A stretch of 64,000 nucleotides of DNA from Bacillaceae bacterium. Lineage in GTDB: Bacteria; Bacillota; Bacilli; Bacillales; Alkalibacillaceae. Under the pieces are notes generated by a model. The model saw nothing but the letters and a program-made list of their open reading frames with translations, was not told where the DNA came from and made no database searches. Of the stretch, positions 7,240 to 16,751 are shown one piece after another. Location of the stretch: the NCBI GenBank assembly GCA_017656265.1, contig JACDOD010000002.1, positions 62,001 through 126,000 on the forward strand, written 5' to 3'. The translations under genes were made by a program, and so were the position numbers. How positions within the stretch are numbered: the first letter of the stretch is position 1; each line of letters begins with the position of its first letter.

Positions 7240-9075
7240 ATGAAAAGCAAAGTAAAGATTTTTCAATCCATCCAGTTTAAATTTATCATCATCTATATTT
7301 TGCTCCTGTTGATTACCATTCAGGTCATAGGAGCTTATTTTGCGCGCCAAATGGAGAATCAATTGCTGGAGAATTTTTATGAAAAAGTGAATGGCCATAT
7401 TCAGTTAATGGCCTACAACCTGGAACAATCCTTTTCCAGAAATCTTAAGGAAGAAGAGAGTTTTCTGCAGCAGGAAGTACACAACATTTTAACTGATTTC
7501 GATTCCAATGAAATATCCGAAATCCAGGTGATTAACAATAACCGTAAAGTGATTGCCACAACCAATCAGTTTGATCAAAATATTGTCGGCAAAAGAACAA
7601 CCAACTCCAATGTGAAATTTACACTGCTTCTCGGTGCTAAAGACCGTGAAATTTTAGTCAATCCCCGAACAGGGCATCGTACCCTGGTCATGACCTATCC
7701 GCTTTATTCAGATCAGGCTGACGAAATAGCCGGGGTGATTTATTTAGAAGCGAATCTTGAAAGTGTTTATGAACAGCTGGAGGATATTAACCGAATTTTT
7801 GTTAACGGAACTGTTCTGGCTATATCGATTTCCGCTTTAATCGGAATCATTGTTGCCAGAACCATTACCAGGCCGATATCCGAAATGCGCAAACAGGCTC
7901 ACGTCATGGCAAGGGGAGACTTTTCAAAAAAAGTTAATGTGTACAGTACCGATGAAATAGGCCAGCTGGCAGTTTCTTTTAACCACTTAAATGATCGCCT
8001 CAAACAGGCACAGGCCAATACGGAGGGTGAGCGGAGAAAACTCAGTTCAGTATTAGCCAATATGTCTGATGGGGTGATAGCAACAGATCAGGGCGGAAAC
8101 ATTATTTTAATGAATACACCTGCTGAAAAACTGGTCGGAAAAACCTTTCATGAAGTGCAGGGGAAATCATTATTAGAAGTACTTGGTCTGGAAAAAGAAC
8201 TTTCGAGTATCCAGACCATCAAAGATACTGGATCTATCATTGTAGATTTTAGTCATGATCATCGTCATTTAATGTTAAAGGCAAACTTTTCTGTGATTCA
8301 GGATGAAAATGAAAAAATGAATGGATTTATCACCGTATTAAGTGATGTAACAGAAGAGGAGAAAATTGAACGGGAACGCAAGGAATTCGTGGCTAATGTA
8401 TCCCACGAACTTCGCACACCTCTTACTACCATTCGAAGTTACCTGGAAGCATTAACGGAAGGAGACACCTGGAGAGACGAAAATATCGCACCGGGATTTC
8501 TGAAAGTAACCCAAAACGAAACTGAGCGCATGATTCGACTGGTTAATGACCTTTTACAGCTTTCGAAAATGGATAATAAAGATTATCGCTTAAACAAGGA
8601 AAAGGTAGATTTTATTCAATTTGTCCACCATGTAATCGATCGGTTTGAAATGAACAAAAATGAAGGCGTGTATTTCAAGCGGCAATTGCCTGATCAAAAA
8701 ATTGATGTCTGGATTGATAAAGATAAGATTACTCAGGTCATGGATAATATCATTTCCAATGCGCTTAAATATTCCCCAGAGGGTGGGACGATTACATTCA
8801 GTATTGTAAAGAATGAAAAGAATGTACAATTTCAGGTTTCCGATGAAGGAATGGGAATTCCAAAAAATCAGGTGGACAAGATCTTTGAGCGTTTCTATCG
8901 GGTTGATAAAGCGAGGTCCAGACAAATGGGCGGAACAGGACTGGGACTGGCTATTGCCCGGGAAATGATTGAAGCTCACAGCGGGGAGATCTGGGCTGAA
9001 AGTGAAGAAGGAAAAGGAACTACCATCCAATTTACTCTTCCCCTTACAGATGAGACGAGGGGTGATGCTTCATGA
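7240..9075 (+). CDS. walK: Sensor histidine kinase WalK (YycG)
   Basis: The protein has 611 residues, the same length as B. subtilis WalK. It has two membrane segments (about 13-35 and 184-206) around an extracytoplasmic sensor domain, HAMP (207-259), PAS (about 265-370), HisKA with phospho-acceptor His389 in NVSHELRTPL, and a HATPase domain with N-box DNIISNALKYSPEGG, G1 DEGMGIP and G2 GTGLGLAIA. It senses the state of wall synthesis and phosphorylates WalR. The gene overlaps walH by four bases (ATGA), so the two are translationally coupled. Confidence 0.98.
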   Translation: MKSKVKIFQSIQFKFIIIYILLLLITIQVIGAYFARQMENQLLENFYEKVNGHIQLMAYNLEQSFSRNLKEEESFLQQEVHNILTDFDSNEISEIQVINNNRKVIATTNQFDQNIVGKRTTNSNVKFTLLLGAKDREILVNPRTGHRTLVMTYPLYSDQADEIAGVIYLEANLESVYEQLEDINRIFVNGTVLAISISALIGIIVARTITRPISEMRKQAHVMARGDFSKKVNVYSTDEIGQLAVSFNHLNDRLKQAQANTEGERRKLSSVLANMSDGVIATDQGGNIILMNTPAEKLVGKTFHEVQGKSLLEVLGLEKELSSIQTIKDTGSIIVDFSHDHRHLMLKANFSVIQDENEKMNGFITVLSDVTEEEKIERERKEFVANVSHELRTPLTTIRSYLEALTEGDTWRDENIAPGFLKVTQNETERMIRLVNDLLQLSKMDNKDYRLNKEKVDFIQFVHHVIDRFEMNKNEGVYFKRQLPDQKIDVWIDKDKITQVMDNIISNALKYSPEGGTITFSIVKNEKNVQFQVSDEGMGIPKNQVDKIFERFYRVDKARSRQMGGTGLGLAIAREMIEAHSGEIWAESEEGKGTTIQFTLPLTDETRGDAS

Positions 9076-10397
9076 ATATAGAACGAATGAAATCAGTCGT
9101 ATTAACCCTGTTGGTAGCCATTAGTCTATTTCTGACTGTAGCTTTATGGAATTATCAGCCCCAATATTACGAAGAAATTGAGAACACAAGATATTTATAC
9201 GAATCAAGACTCAACGGACAGTCGATGACGATGGATCAATTAATTACGCCTTCAAGGGTGATCTTTCATGAAAGCAACAGTCATTTTGGGTTAGAAGATC
9301 AGCGTAATTTAGGGATTTTATTTAAAGAAATGAAGAAATGGCCGATTGAACATTTTGATCACTACACCCTGTCAGGACGGGAAGTGAAAAAACCGAATGT
9401 GGAAGTTATATTCCCAACAGAACTACCGTTATCTGTTCTTCATGATATTTTAGCCGTTCAGGAGCAAGAAGTTTTCCCTGAGTGGGAGTTTGACAGAATC
9501 TTTTTTCACTTAGTCAAAAATGAAAGTTCAATCGAAGTGATCTTCGCATCGTCCATGCATAATCAGACACTAAACGCAGAAATACAGAGCAGTGAAGCTT
9601 ATTCCTATCTGGCACGATATTTTAATAATAAAGACCTGCTCATCGAACTAATCCCATTCGTGACCAGTGAGGAGAGTGAACCGATTTACTTGCCAGCGTC
9701 TGAAATCGAACTGCCCGAACGAACATTTACAATAAATAAGCTGCAAACCAAACCGATTATTAATGCTATATTCAATGATCCAAGCCTGGTGGAGACGTCC
9801 ATAACCAACTTTGGCGAGCGAATATATACGGATGGGACCCGACAGTTAAGTATTTTTAATCATTACATGAGCTTCATCAATCCGTTAACGGCAGACAATC
9901 AACAAATGGAAAAACAAAATTTAATACGCAAAAGCATTAACTTTATCAATGATCATCATGGCTGGACGAATATGTTCCGTTTATCCGACATAAAAGAAAA
10001 CACCAATACCGTTGTCTATCAGATGACGATGGATGATTATCCGGTATTTCATCGTTTGGCTTCCAGTTACATTGAAATAAGCTGGAGAAATCAGCAAATT
10101 TATGAATATAACAGACCGCTCCTTAAACTGGTGACGCCATTTTCAAGTGAGGGACAGATGGTAACCCTCCGTTCAGGACAAGATATTATTTATTACCTTG
10201 AACACAACCGGAACAATTATTTTCCGTTTTTAATTGAGGATATTCAAATCGGCTATACCATGAAGGAAAAAGAGGGTTTTAATAGTATCATGTTATTAGA
10301 ACCGGAGTGGTATATCAAATATAATGGAAGATGGCAGCCGCTTTTGTATAGTTTTGACGGGACAGGAGGCGAGATGGATGCAATGGAGCCAAATTAA
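9072..10397 (+). CDS. walH: WalK regulatory membrane protein WalH (YycH)
   Basis: This 441-residue protein starts in the walK stop codon. A single N-terminal membrane anchor (about 8-27) precedes a long extracytoplasmic part. WalH and WalI form a membrane complex with WalK that restrains its activity in B. subtilis. The assignment comes from position, length, membrane topology and family-like segments such as the C-terminal GRWQPLLYSFDG region. The 3' end overlaps the next gene by 20 bases. Confidence 0.9.
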   Translation: MNIERMKSVVLTLLVAISLFLTVALWNYQPQYYEEIENTRYLYESRLNGQSMTMDQLITPSRVIFHESNSHFGLEDQRNLGILFKEMKKWPIEHFDHYTLSGREVKKPNVEVIFPTELPLSVLHDILAVQEQEVFPEWEFDRIFFHLVKNESSIEVIFASSMHNQTLNAEIQSSEAYSYLARYFNNKDLLIELIPFVTSEESEPIYLPASEIELPERTFTINKLQTKPIINAIFNDPSLVETSITNFGERIYTDGTRQLSIFNHYMSFINPLTADNQQMEKQNLIRKSINFINDHHGWTNMFRLSDIKENTNTVVYQMTMDDYPVFHRLASSYIEISWRNQQIYEYNRPLLKLVTPFSSEGQMVTLRSGQDIIYYLEHNRNNYFPFLIEDIQIGYTMKEKEGFNSIMLLEPEWYIKYNGRWQPLLYSFDGTGGEMDAMEPN

Positions 10398-11229
10398 AAC
10401 CGTTTTTATTATCTCCTTCCTGATCCTGGATATTTTCTTGCTGCAGCAATTTTTAGACAAACGGAACAATACAGAGATGGCATTTCTGTCTGAGCCTACG
10501 CTTGAAGAATCGCTGCAGGCGGAAGAAATCGATTTTAGCCAGGTTCCAAATGAAACAGAAAAGGTTTCTTATATTACAGCTAAACGCCACCAGTTTACAA
10601 AAAAAGAATTAGAAGACTTGAAAAACCAATCCATTGTGATTATCAATGGTGAGACGGTCTTTTCTGAATTGAACGAACCGATACCCATTAACGAAGAAGA
10701 AGGGATCAAGGGGGCGATTGATAAAATTAAGGCTAATATAGCCTTTAGTGATCAGTATGCCTTCTGGACCTGGAAAAAAAGTGAAAGGCTCAATGCCATT
10801 GTATTCTTTCAGCAGTATGATGGTCATCCCGTCTACTATAATGAAGGCGGAATGCTTCTTCTGCTTCTGAATGACGACAACGAGATTATCTTCTATGCCC
10901 AGACGCTTTTGGACGATATTAAATCGGAAAACAAGGAGCAGGAAATTCAGCCGCTGAAAGCTGTAGAATCGTTATATCATAGCAACAAATTGTACTCTGG
11001 CGACAAAATATCAAGCATGGAACTGGGTTATTTCACCCTGGTGCCTCTGGCCAATGGAGTACAGGTGTTTTCACCAACCTGGAAAATCAACATTAATGGC
11101 AATAATAATTTTTATGTTAATGCCATTGAAGGACAAATCATCGAAACCGATGAAAATACCTTTATTGAGCAGACTATTGAAAATCTCATTATAAAAATAG
11201 AGTCAACGAGCTGGAGTGAAGAGGAATGA
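10378..11229 (+). CDS. walI: WalK regulatory membrane protein WalI (YycI)
   Basis: The 283-residue protein has one N-terminal transmembrane helix ([19 protein letters not shown], about residues 8-26) and an extracytoplasmic domain, like WalI of B. subtilis, and acts with WalH on WalK. The frame is open upstream to 10324, but AGGAGG at 10364-10369 and the typical N-terminus MQWSQIKT place the start at 10378, inside the end of walH. The last bases overlap walJ in ATGA. Confidence 0.9.
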   Translation: MQWSQIKTVFIISFLILDIFLLQQFLDKRNNTEMAFLSEPTLEESLQAEEIDFSQVPNETEKVSYITAKRHQFTKKELEDLKNQSIVIINGETVFSELNEPIPINEEEGIKGAIDKIKANIAFSDQYAFWTWKKSERLNAIVFFQQYDGHPVYYNEGGMLLLLLNDDNEIIFYAQTLLDDIKSENKEQEIQPLKAVESLYHSNKLYSGDKISSMELGYFTLVPLANGVQVFSPTWKININGNNNFYVNAIEGQIIETDENTFIEQTIENLIIKIESTSWSEEE

Positions 11230-12023
11230 CACTACATTTTAGCGTCCTGGCATCAGGAAGTACAGGAAACGCATTTTACATCGGAACAGACAACCAAAAA
11301 TTGCTGGTAGATGCCGGTTTAAGCGGCAAACAGATGGAACGGCTGATGGAAGAAATTGATCTGGATCCCAGTGAACTGGATGGAATTTTGGTTACCCATG
11401 AACACAGTGATCATATTAAAGGGCTCGGAATTATGGCCAGGAGGTATGATCTGCCGATTTATGCCAATGAGAAAACATGGAAGGCGATGGACGGTCAAAT
11501 TGGCGAATTGTCGGTGGATCAGAAATTTGTTTTTGACCTCGGAAGCACCAAAACATTTGGGGACATTGATGTAGAATCTTTCGGTGTTTCCCACGACGCA
11601 GCTGAACCGATGTTTTTTGTTTTCCATCATAATCGAAAAAAAGTAGCTCTAGTTACAGACTTAGGCTATGTATCTGAGCGCATAAAGAAAACCGTAGAAG
11701 ACGCTGATGCGTATATTTTTGAAGCGAATCATGATGTAGAGATGCTAAGAATGGGGAAATATCCATGGAATGTCAAGCGCCGCATCTTAAGCGACAGGGG
11801 ACATGTTTCTAATGAAGACTGTGCATTAGCTCTTACCGATATCATAGGAAATCGGACGAAACGAATTTACTTAGCCCATTTAAGTCAGGATAATAATATG
11901 AAAGATCTGGCCAGGATGTCTGTTTCACAGATTTTAAACGATCACGGTTTTCCAGTGGATCAGAATCTGGAACTTCACGATACGGATCCAAAAAAGCCTA
12001 CCCCAATTTATAAAGTAGGTTAA
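11226..12023 (+). CDS. walJ: Metallo-beta-lactamase-fold hydrolase WalJ (YycJ)
   Basis: The 265-residue protein has the MBL signature THEHSDH with metal ligands His58, His60, Asp62 and His63, and the further ligand regions DLGYVSE and AHLSQDNN. YycJ-type proteins are cytoplasmic and belong to a nuclease-like MBL branch; a role linking wall metabolism and DNA replication or repair has been proposed for homologues. It is translationally coupled to walI and closes the wal core operon. Confidence 0.95.
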   Translation: MTLHFSVLASGSTGNAFYIGTDNQKLLVDAGLSGKQMERLMEEIDLDPSELDGILVTHEHSDHIKGLGIMARRYDLPIYANEKTWKAMDGQIGELSVDQKFVFDLGSTKTFGDIDVESFGVSHDAAEPMFFVFHHNRKKVALVTDLGYVSERIKKTVEDADAYIFEANHDVEMLRMGKYPWNVKRRILSDRGHVSNEDCALALTDIIGNRTKRIYLAHLSQDNNMKDLARMSVSQILNDHGFPVDQNLELHDTDPKKPTPIYKVG

Positions 12024-12126
12024 ATTCACCGAAAAAAAGGGCATAAATGATAATAGAAAACATAAATCCAAATCGAATTCCCGTACGTATTTAAGGGTAG
12101 GAATAAAGAAAGGCAGGGTTAATTTT

Positions 12127-13359
12127 ATGGGATATTATGATGATCATGCCCGGAAACCAGATGATCAGGAACGAAAAGGATGGGTCATGCCTACCATTGT
12201 TGGAATTATCCTTGGAGCTGTACTTGTTCTGTTAGCTCTCCCTGCACTGGTGGAGTCGAATTTGCTGCCATATGACCTGACCAAAAAGCAGCCGGAGAAT
12301 CATCTGGCTCAGGGAGATCAAAATGAGGACAGGGAAGCAACGGAGGTCATCAATGTTGATATATCCACACAGGTGACAGAAGTCGTTCAGAATGTTCAGG
12401 ACACGGTTGTCGGTGTCAATAATATCCGAAGCTCCAACTTCTGGATTCAGCAGCCGACACAGGCAGGTACCGGTTCCGGGGTTGTGTATAAAAAAGAGGA
12501 TGGAAAAGCCTATATCGTAACCAACCATCATGTGATCGCAGGAGCAGACCGGGTAGAAGTCGTTCTCGCTGACGGAACCAAAGTGGATGCCGAACTAATC
12601 GGAAGTGATGATTATACGGACTTAGCCGTGTTAAGTATTGATGGAAACTATATTAATCACGTCATTGAAATGGGAAGCTCTGAAAATGTAAAAGTCGGTG
12701 AACCCGTTTTAGCTATTGGTAACCCGTTAGGCCTGCAGTTTGCCGGATCTGTTACACAGGGCATCATTAGTGGCGTTGACCGTGTCGTTCCCCAGGATAT
12801 TGATCGGGATGGCCGTGCAGAATGGCACCTGGAAGTTTTGCAGACCGATGCAGCCATTAACCCTGGTAACTCAGGTGGAGCCCTGGTGAATATAAGAGGA
12901 CAGCTAATCGGTATTAATTCCATGAAGATTGCCCAGTCAGCAGTAGAGGGAATCGGATTTTCCATTCCGATTGATACGGCTAAAGAAGTAATAAAAGACC
13001 TTGAAGAAGATGGCACCGTAACACGACCATATATGGGTGTTTCACTGGGGTCTTTAAGCCAGGTTCCAAAATATCACTGGACTTATTCCTTAAAATTGCC
13101 TGAATCCGTTGAAGGTGGAGTCATTCTAGATCAGGTTGCTCCAGCATCTCCAGCTTCTGCCGCAGGATTGCAGCGATTTGACGTGATTGTTCAGATGGAT
13201 GATCAGGAGATCCTCGATATAGCTGATTTACTTAACTATCTGTATAAAGAAAAGGAACCAGGTGAAGAAGTGACCATCACGTATTACCGTGAAGGTGAAC
13301 GTTATCAGACGCAGATGACATTGTCAGCCCAGCAGTACTCACCACAGAACAGAAGATAA
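12127..13359 (+). CDS. htrC: HtrA/DegP-type membrane serine protease (YycK/HtrC)
   Basis: This 410-residue S1C protease has one N-terminal membrane anchor (about 20-42), a trypsin-like domain with catalytic His135 (TNHHVIAG), Asp165 (DYTDLAVL) and Ser249 (NPGNSGGALVN), and a C-terminal PDZ domain (about 310-400). It degrades or refolds damaged exported proteins. It follows walJ by 103 bases with no terminator between, matching the position of htrC (yycK) in B. subtilis, so it is probably co-transcribed. The start is ATG after AAAGGCAGGG. Confidence 0.95.
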   Translation: MGYYDDHARKPDDQERKGWVMPTIVGIILGAVLVLLALPALVESNLLPYDLTKKQPENHLAQGDQNEDREATEVINVDISTQVTEVVQNVQDTVVGVNNIRSSNFWIQQPTQAGTGSGVVYKKEDGKAYIVTNHHVIAGADRVEVVLADGTKVDAELIGSDDYTDLAVLSIDGNYINHVIEMGSSENVKVGEPVLAIGNPLGLQFAGSVTQGIISGVDRVVPQDIDRDGRAEWHLEVLQTDAAINPGNSGGALVNIRGQLIGINSMKIAQSAVEGIGFSIPIDTAKEVIKDLEEDGTVTRPYMGVSLGSLSQVPKYHWTYSLKLPESVEGGVILDQVAPASPASAAGLQRFDVIVQMDDQEILDIADLLNYLYKEKEPGEEVTITYYREGERYQTQMTLSAQQYSPQNRR

Positions 13360-13373
13360 CATATGTAAGCAAG

Positions 13374-13411
13374 TCCCCTACTTTGCATGAAGTGAAGCAG
13401 GGGATTTTTTG
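13374..13411 (+). terminator. Terminator after htrC
   Basis: TCCCCTACTT pairs with AAGCAGGGGA (one mismatch) around an 11-base loop, followed by six T. Confidence 0.85.
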
Positions 13412-13565
13412 TGTACGATCATCTGGGTTGGACAGAATTGGGACGACAGAAAAATTTTACATACCTTTTAAGGGAAGATTAAAGAATTATTACCTATATC
13501 CGCATCAATTTTATTCACACAAAATAACGAAAATGACAAGAACACCTTATCATTTATTTGCAGTC

Positions 13566-14434
13566 TGTGGATAAGTTCGAAAGGAAATGGGCAAATGGTA
13601 CGGGAATGTTGTATGATGAAAAGGTGTAACACGATTTTTTCATAAAATGAACTTAACAGCTGAAATCAAAGGAAAAAAGCCGATTTATTACGTATAACAA
13701 AGCTAGTTTGGGAGGGATCGCTGTGAAGCTGTATGTCTGTGAAAAACACACCGATTTGGCCATGGAAAAGCTGATTGACGAGTATGAGACAGCTCCACTG
13801 CTGGAGAAATTAACAGAAAACCAGCAATTATCCACAGCCTGTGAATACTGTGAGAATAAACCTGCATATTTAGTGGCGAACATTCATTCCTCTACTAAAT
13901 AAAGTGCAAACATATGTGCATATGTGGATAACTTTGGGGATAACCCCTTGAAAAGTGGATAAGTACTGTGAATAAGCCACAATTCCACATGGTGTGTGGA
14001 TAGTTTTGTGGATAGTGGGAATAACCTGAGGACAAAGAGCCAGTTTATTTCCTTAAAAAGGAAGGGAGTTTTAGTTGTGAAAATAACCATTGTTGCCGTC
14101 GGAAAGCTGAAAGAAAAATATTTGAAGCAGGGAATACAGGAATATACGAAACGACTGAAGCCCTATGCTAACGTGGAAATTGTTGAAGTTCCCGATGAAA
14201 AAGCACCAGAAAACTTAAGTGAAGCGGAAATGGAAGAAGTGAAACAAAAGGAAGGAGAGCGGATTCTTTCCAAACTCCCCCCGGATACATACGTGATCAC
14301 CCTTGAAATCGAAGGCAAAGGGCTTTCTTCCGAGCAGCTGGCCAAAAAAATGAACGAGCTGACCACATACGGACGGAGCAAAATCGCCTTCGTCATCGGC
14401 GGCTCCCTCGGACTGAGCCAGGAAGTTATCCACA
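13566..14434. promoter_or_regulatory. DnaA-box cluster around the CxxH/CxxC gene and rlmH
   Basis: Perfect DnaA 9-mers (TTATCCACA or complement) occur at 13566-13574, 13828-13836, 13923-13931 and 14426-14434. One-mismatch copies lie at 13935-13943, 13954-13962, 13967-13975, 13995-14003 and 14007-14015. Six of these are packed into the 93 bases from 13923 to 14015, in the gap before rlmH and all in the same orientation. B. subtilis has a known DnaA-binding cluster at yydA, the rlmH gene, outside oriC. Confidence 0.8.
13723..13902 (+). CDS. CxxH/CxxC protein of the BA_5709 type
   Basis: This 59-residue protein begins KLYVCEKHTD and later has CEYCENKPAYLV, giving the CxxH and CxxC pair that names the family (TIGR04129) found next to rlmH in Bacillaceae. 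The four residues probably bind one zinc ion; the function is unknown. GTG 13723 is preferred because GGAGGG lies at 13711-13716; an upstream TTG at 13708 has no site. The coding region contains a perfect DnaA box. Confidence 0.85.
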   Translation: MKLYVCEKHTDLAMEKLIDEYETAPLLEKLTENQQLSTACEYCENKPAYLVANIHSSTK

Positions 14435-14556
14435 GAAGCGACTTTTCCCTGTCTTTTTCGACAATGACTTTTCCACACCAGCTCATGCGCCTGATTTTGC
14501 TGGAGCAGGTGTACCGGGCGGTGAAGATTAATCGGGGAGAACCGTACCATAAGTAA
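14077..14556 (+). CDS. rlmH: 23S rRNA pseudouridine1915 N3-methyltransferase RlmH
   Basis: RlmH methylates a pseudouridine in helix 69 of 23S rRNA on assembled ribosomes, using SAM. The protein has exactly the family length (159 residues) and the SPOUT knot motifs [13 protein letters not shown] (about 103-115) and the C-terminal [17 protein letters not shown] with INRGEPYHK at the end. The frame is open to 13996, but GTG 14077 with AAGGAAGGGAG upstream gives the family N-terminus ([15 protein letters not shown]). It marks the end of the conserved core block. Confidence 0.97.
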   Translation: MKITIVAVGKLKEKYLKQGIQEYTKRLKPYANVEIVEVPDEKAPENLSEAEMEEVKQKEGERILSKLPPDTYVITLEIEGKGLSSEQLAKKMNELTTYGRSKIAFVIGGSLGLSQEVIHRSDFSLSFSTMTFPHQLMRLILLEQVYRAVKINRGEPYHK

Positions 14557-14622
14557 CGGTAAACCAAGAAGAATGAAGCTTAGCAAAAATAAAAAAATAA
14601 ATCGATATTAGAATGTACTATC

Positions 14623-14664
14623 AATAAGTAAGTGGCCTCATAAACAGGATACTTACTTATTTTA
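14623..14664 (+). terminator. Terminator-like hairpin after rlmH
   Basis: Perfect 11-bp arms AATAAGTAAGT and ACTTACTTATT enclose a 17-base loop and are followed by TTTAA. The arms are AT-rich, so strength is uncertain. Confidence 0.6.
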
Positions 14665-14809
14665 ATGAAACTAATACCTATTATGTATAAAAGTTTGTGT
14701 AAATCATTTTTCTTAGAAAACCGGTTCAGCTTATTGCTTTACATATATTTTCTTCATGGTAAAATTGAAGGTCATACTAGGTCTTAATCAACAATATGGG
14801 AGGGGAATA

Positions 14810-15478
14810 ATGGACAAGGTAATACAAGAGATAACCAATAAAATAAAAAGTAAAAATAAGAGAATTATCATTGGGATTTCTGGTCATGGTGCTTTTGGTA
14901 AAACAACGTTTGCAAATAAACTTATAAACCTTTTAAATAAAAATGGACGCAATGATGTGAATTATATTAATACTGACCCATATCTTATCCGTTCTCAACT
15001 AAGAAAGTACACCACTATTGATTACGAATACAAAAGTGAGCGTCATCAATATAAAATGACTGCATGCCATCCTGCTGCTCATAATACAATCGCTCTAGAA
15101 AGAGACATTCATATGATTAGAGATGGCTTAGATTTTTATACAATGGGCACCCATTATATGAAGAGCACGTTAATTTCTTCACAAAATAAAATAAATATTG
15201 TGGAAGGAATGAGCGTTGCCTTTATTAATCCTGCTTTAACCGATTTAAAAATATTCTTATATACTGATGGAGAAACCGAGTTAAAGAGAAGAGCTGTTAG
15301 AGATGTTTCTGAAAGAGGGGCAGATATCAATTATTTAAGGCAATCTCATAAAGAGCGCAGAATTCAATATGAAGTTTTTATGCATCCTTACCATCGTAAT
15401 TTTGATATTGTTTTAAAAAATTCAAATGACGATTATTTTCTAGAAAAATGTGATTGGAATAAAATTGTGAACGAATAA
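14810..15478 (+). CDS. Uridine kinase-like P-loop protein
   Basis: This 222-residue protein has a Walker A motif GISGHGAFGKTTFANKL near residues 22-38, as in uridine kinase and related phosphoribulokinase-family enzymes, then NYINTDPYL (a likely Walker B or substrate segment) and IVEGMSVAFINPAL. It probably phosphorylates a small nucleoside-like substrate, which is not identified. ATG 14810 is preferred, with GGGAGGGG just before it; the frame is open from 14756. The gene is clearly more AT-rich than the core genes to its left, so it is probably an acquired or strain-specific gene. Confidence 0.7.
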   Translation: MDKVIQEITNKIKSKNKRIIIGISGHGAFGKTTFANKLINLLNKNGRNDVNYINTDPYLIRSQLRKYTTIDYEYKSERHQYKMTACHPAAHNTIALERDIHMIRDGLDFYTMGTHYMKSTLISSQNKINIVEGMSVAFINPALTDLKIFLYTDGETELKRRAVRDVSERGADINYLRQSHKERRIQYEVFMHPYHRNFDIVLKNSNDDYFLEKCDWNKIVNE

Positions 15479-15518
15479 ACTAAAGAGATCCTTTATTGAA
15501 AAAAGAAAAATTTTCAGA

Positions 15519-15569
15519 AGACCTTTACATACACCAACTTACATTTGGTAGTAAGTTTGAAGGTCTTTT
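15519..15569 (+). terminator. Terminator after the kinase-like gene
   Basis: AGACCTT pairs with AAGGTCT, with an inner stem AACTTAC/GTAAGTT, followed by TTTTAAT. Confidence 0.75.
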
Positions 15570-16048
15570 AATATACAAGATTAACTAAGTACGTATAGAA
15601 ATATGATTACATACACATTTACAAGTATTTTCCTTGTTTTATGTGATCACCTTTGAAACATTATGGTAAAATAAAAATGTAGTATTTGGCAGTTAATTTA
15701 TGTAGTTTTTAAATTCAAAAAAGCCACTTACTAACCTCCAAAAATAAATTTAATTGTTGTCTAACTTTTTTATTGAAACTAAGAAGAGCCTGAAGAAAGG
15801 ATTCTGCAATTAGGTGTAGAAAGAAATAATATACAAAAAATTCCGGCTATGAAAATTAGTGTAGTGCAGATGATTTCTCTTGCAATTTTCGGTTGAGTCA
15901 ACTTGGATGGAACGCGTAAGTGGTACTGTATACAAAGGGAGATGCTTCGGCAAGCACCCTTTTGTTTTTTATTCGTCGAACCATACCAAAAGTAAATAGC
16001 ATTTCCTGAGTTAAATAAATTATTAAATACTGAGAGGGAGATCACTAA
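15570..16048. other. Gene-poor stretch with a small coding relic and a terminator
   Basis: No intact gene is seen. From about 15783 to 15897 a forward frame reads EEPEERILQLGVERN then further residues to a stop; it lacks a start and may be the 3' remnant of a lost gene. At 15935-15970 CAAAGGG, an inner TGCTTCGGCA hairpin and CCCTTTTG followed by TTTTTT form a convincing terminator, which fits a vanished rightward gene. Confidence 0.45.
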
Positions 16049-16455
16049 ATGTCAAAAATAACAGGTATTGGTGGTGTTTTTTAAATATTGAAGGTGATAC
16101 CAAAAAGTTATTAAAGTGGTATCATGAGGTTTTAGGTCTGGATACTTCAAGGTATGGTATTAATTTTCTTGTTCTAAATGAATTTACTCTTATTACATTC
16201 GATCACAAAGAAGAATCAGGGCAATCCGTTCTTAATTTTACAGTAGAAGATCTCGAAATATTTTTGGAGAAACTAAGGAGTAAGAATGTTAAAATCATAC
16301 AGGATATAAGAGTGTTTGAATACGGAAAGTTTGCTCAAATAGAAGATATTCTTGGAAATAAAATAGAGTTATGGGAACCTTTTGATGATAATTACAGAAA
16401 GATGGTCGAAAAGGAAATAGAAGATTTTAAATTGGAGAAATTCGAAGAAAATTAG
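16049..16455 (+). pseudogene. VOC-fold (glyoxalase-like) protein with a single-base frameshift
   Basis: The frame opens with ATG after GAGAGGGAG and reads SKITGIGGVF, then hits TAA at codon 12. Shifting by one base after a run of six T restores a long typical VOC frame: WYHEVLGLDTSRYGINFLVL, then NFTVEDLEIFLEKLRSKNV and GNKIELWEP at the end, about 134 residues in all. One T missing from what was probably a seven-T run explains the break. The remaining residues look well conserved, so the loss is recent, or the run is variable, or the base is a sequencing error. VOC proteins include glyoxalases and resistance proteins; the substrate is unknown. Confidence 0.8.
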
Positions 16456-16575
16456 GACACAACGTGAGACTGTTTATGGATTTAAATGAACGATGTGCAT
16501 TGGGATAAAAGCAGATCCTTATCGTAGGCTGTGCATTTCAAGTTTTTCTTAAAAAACTATTAGATTAAATGTTAG

Positions 16576-16614
16576 AACGCTTCGTTTAGTTTTAACTCTA
16601 GCGAAGTGTTTTTG
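16576..16614 (+). terminator. Terminator-like hairpin after the VOC pseudogene
   Basis: AACGCTTCG pairs with CGAAGTGTT (one G-U) around a 17-base loop, followed by TTTG. Confidence 0.6.
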
Positions 16615-16751
16615 TATTTTGTTCTGATATGTTACTCATATAGATACATCTCTTTGAGCGTATCATAAATAAAGATGAATAAAAGGAGAATAGAAACGCA
16701 TTGTTGAAATGATAAAGTGGATCTAATAAACACGAAAAGGCGGAATAACAA

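Noticed and set aside
8590-9030. 146-codon antisense frame within walK
   Set aside because: It is a shadow of the HATPase coding sequence without a ribosome site.
13383-13574. 63-codon open frame after htrC
   Set aside because: It starts inside the htrC terminator, has no ribosome site and ends in a DnaA box; the sequence is not protein-like.
14163-14567. 134-codon antisense frame within rlmH
   Set aside because: It is the mirror of a strongly conserved gene and has no start site of its own.
15779-16045. 88-codon leftward frame
   Set aside because: It crosses a clear rightward terminator and has no plausible start site or motif.
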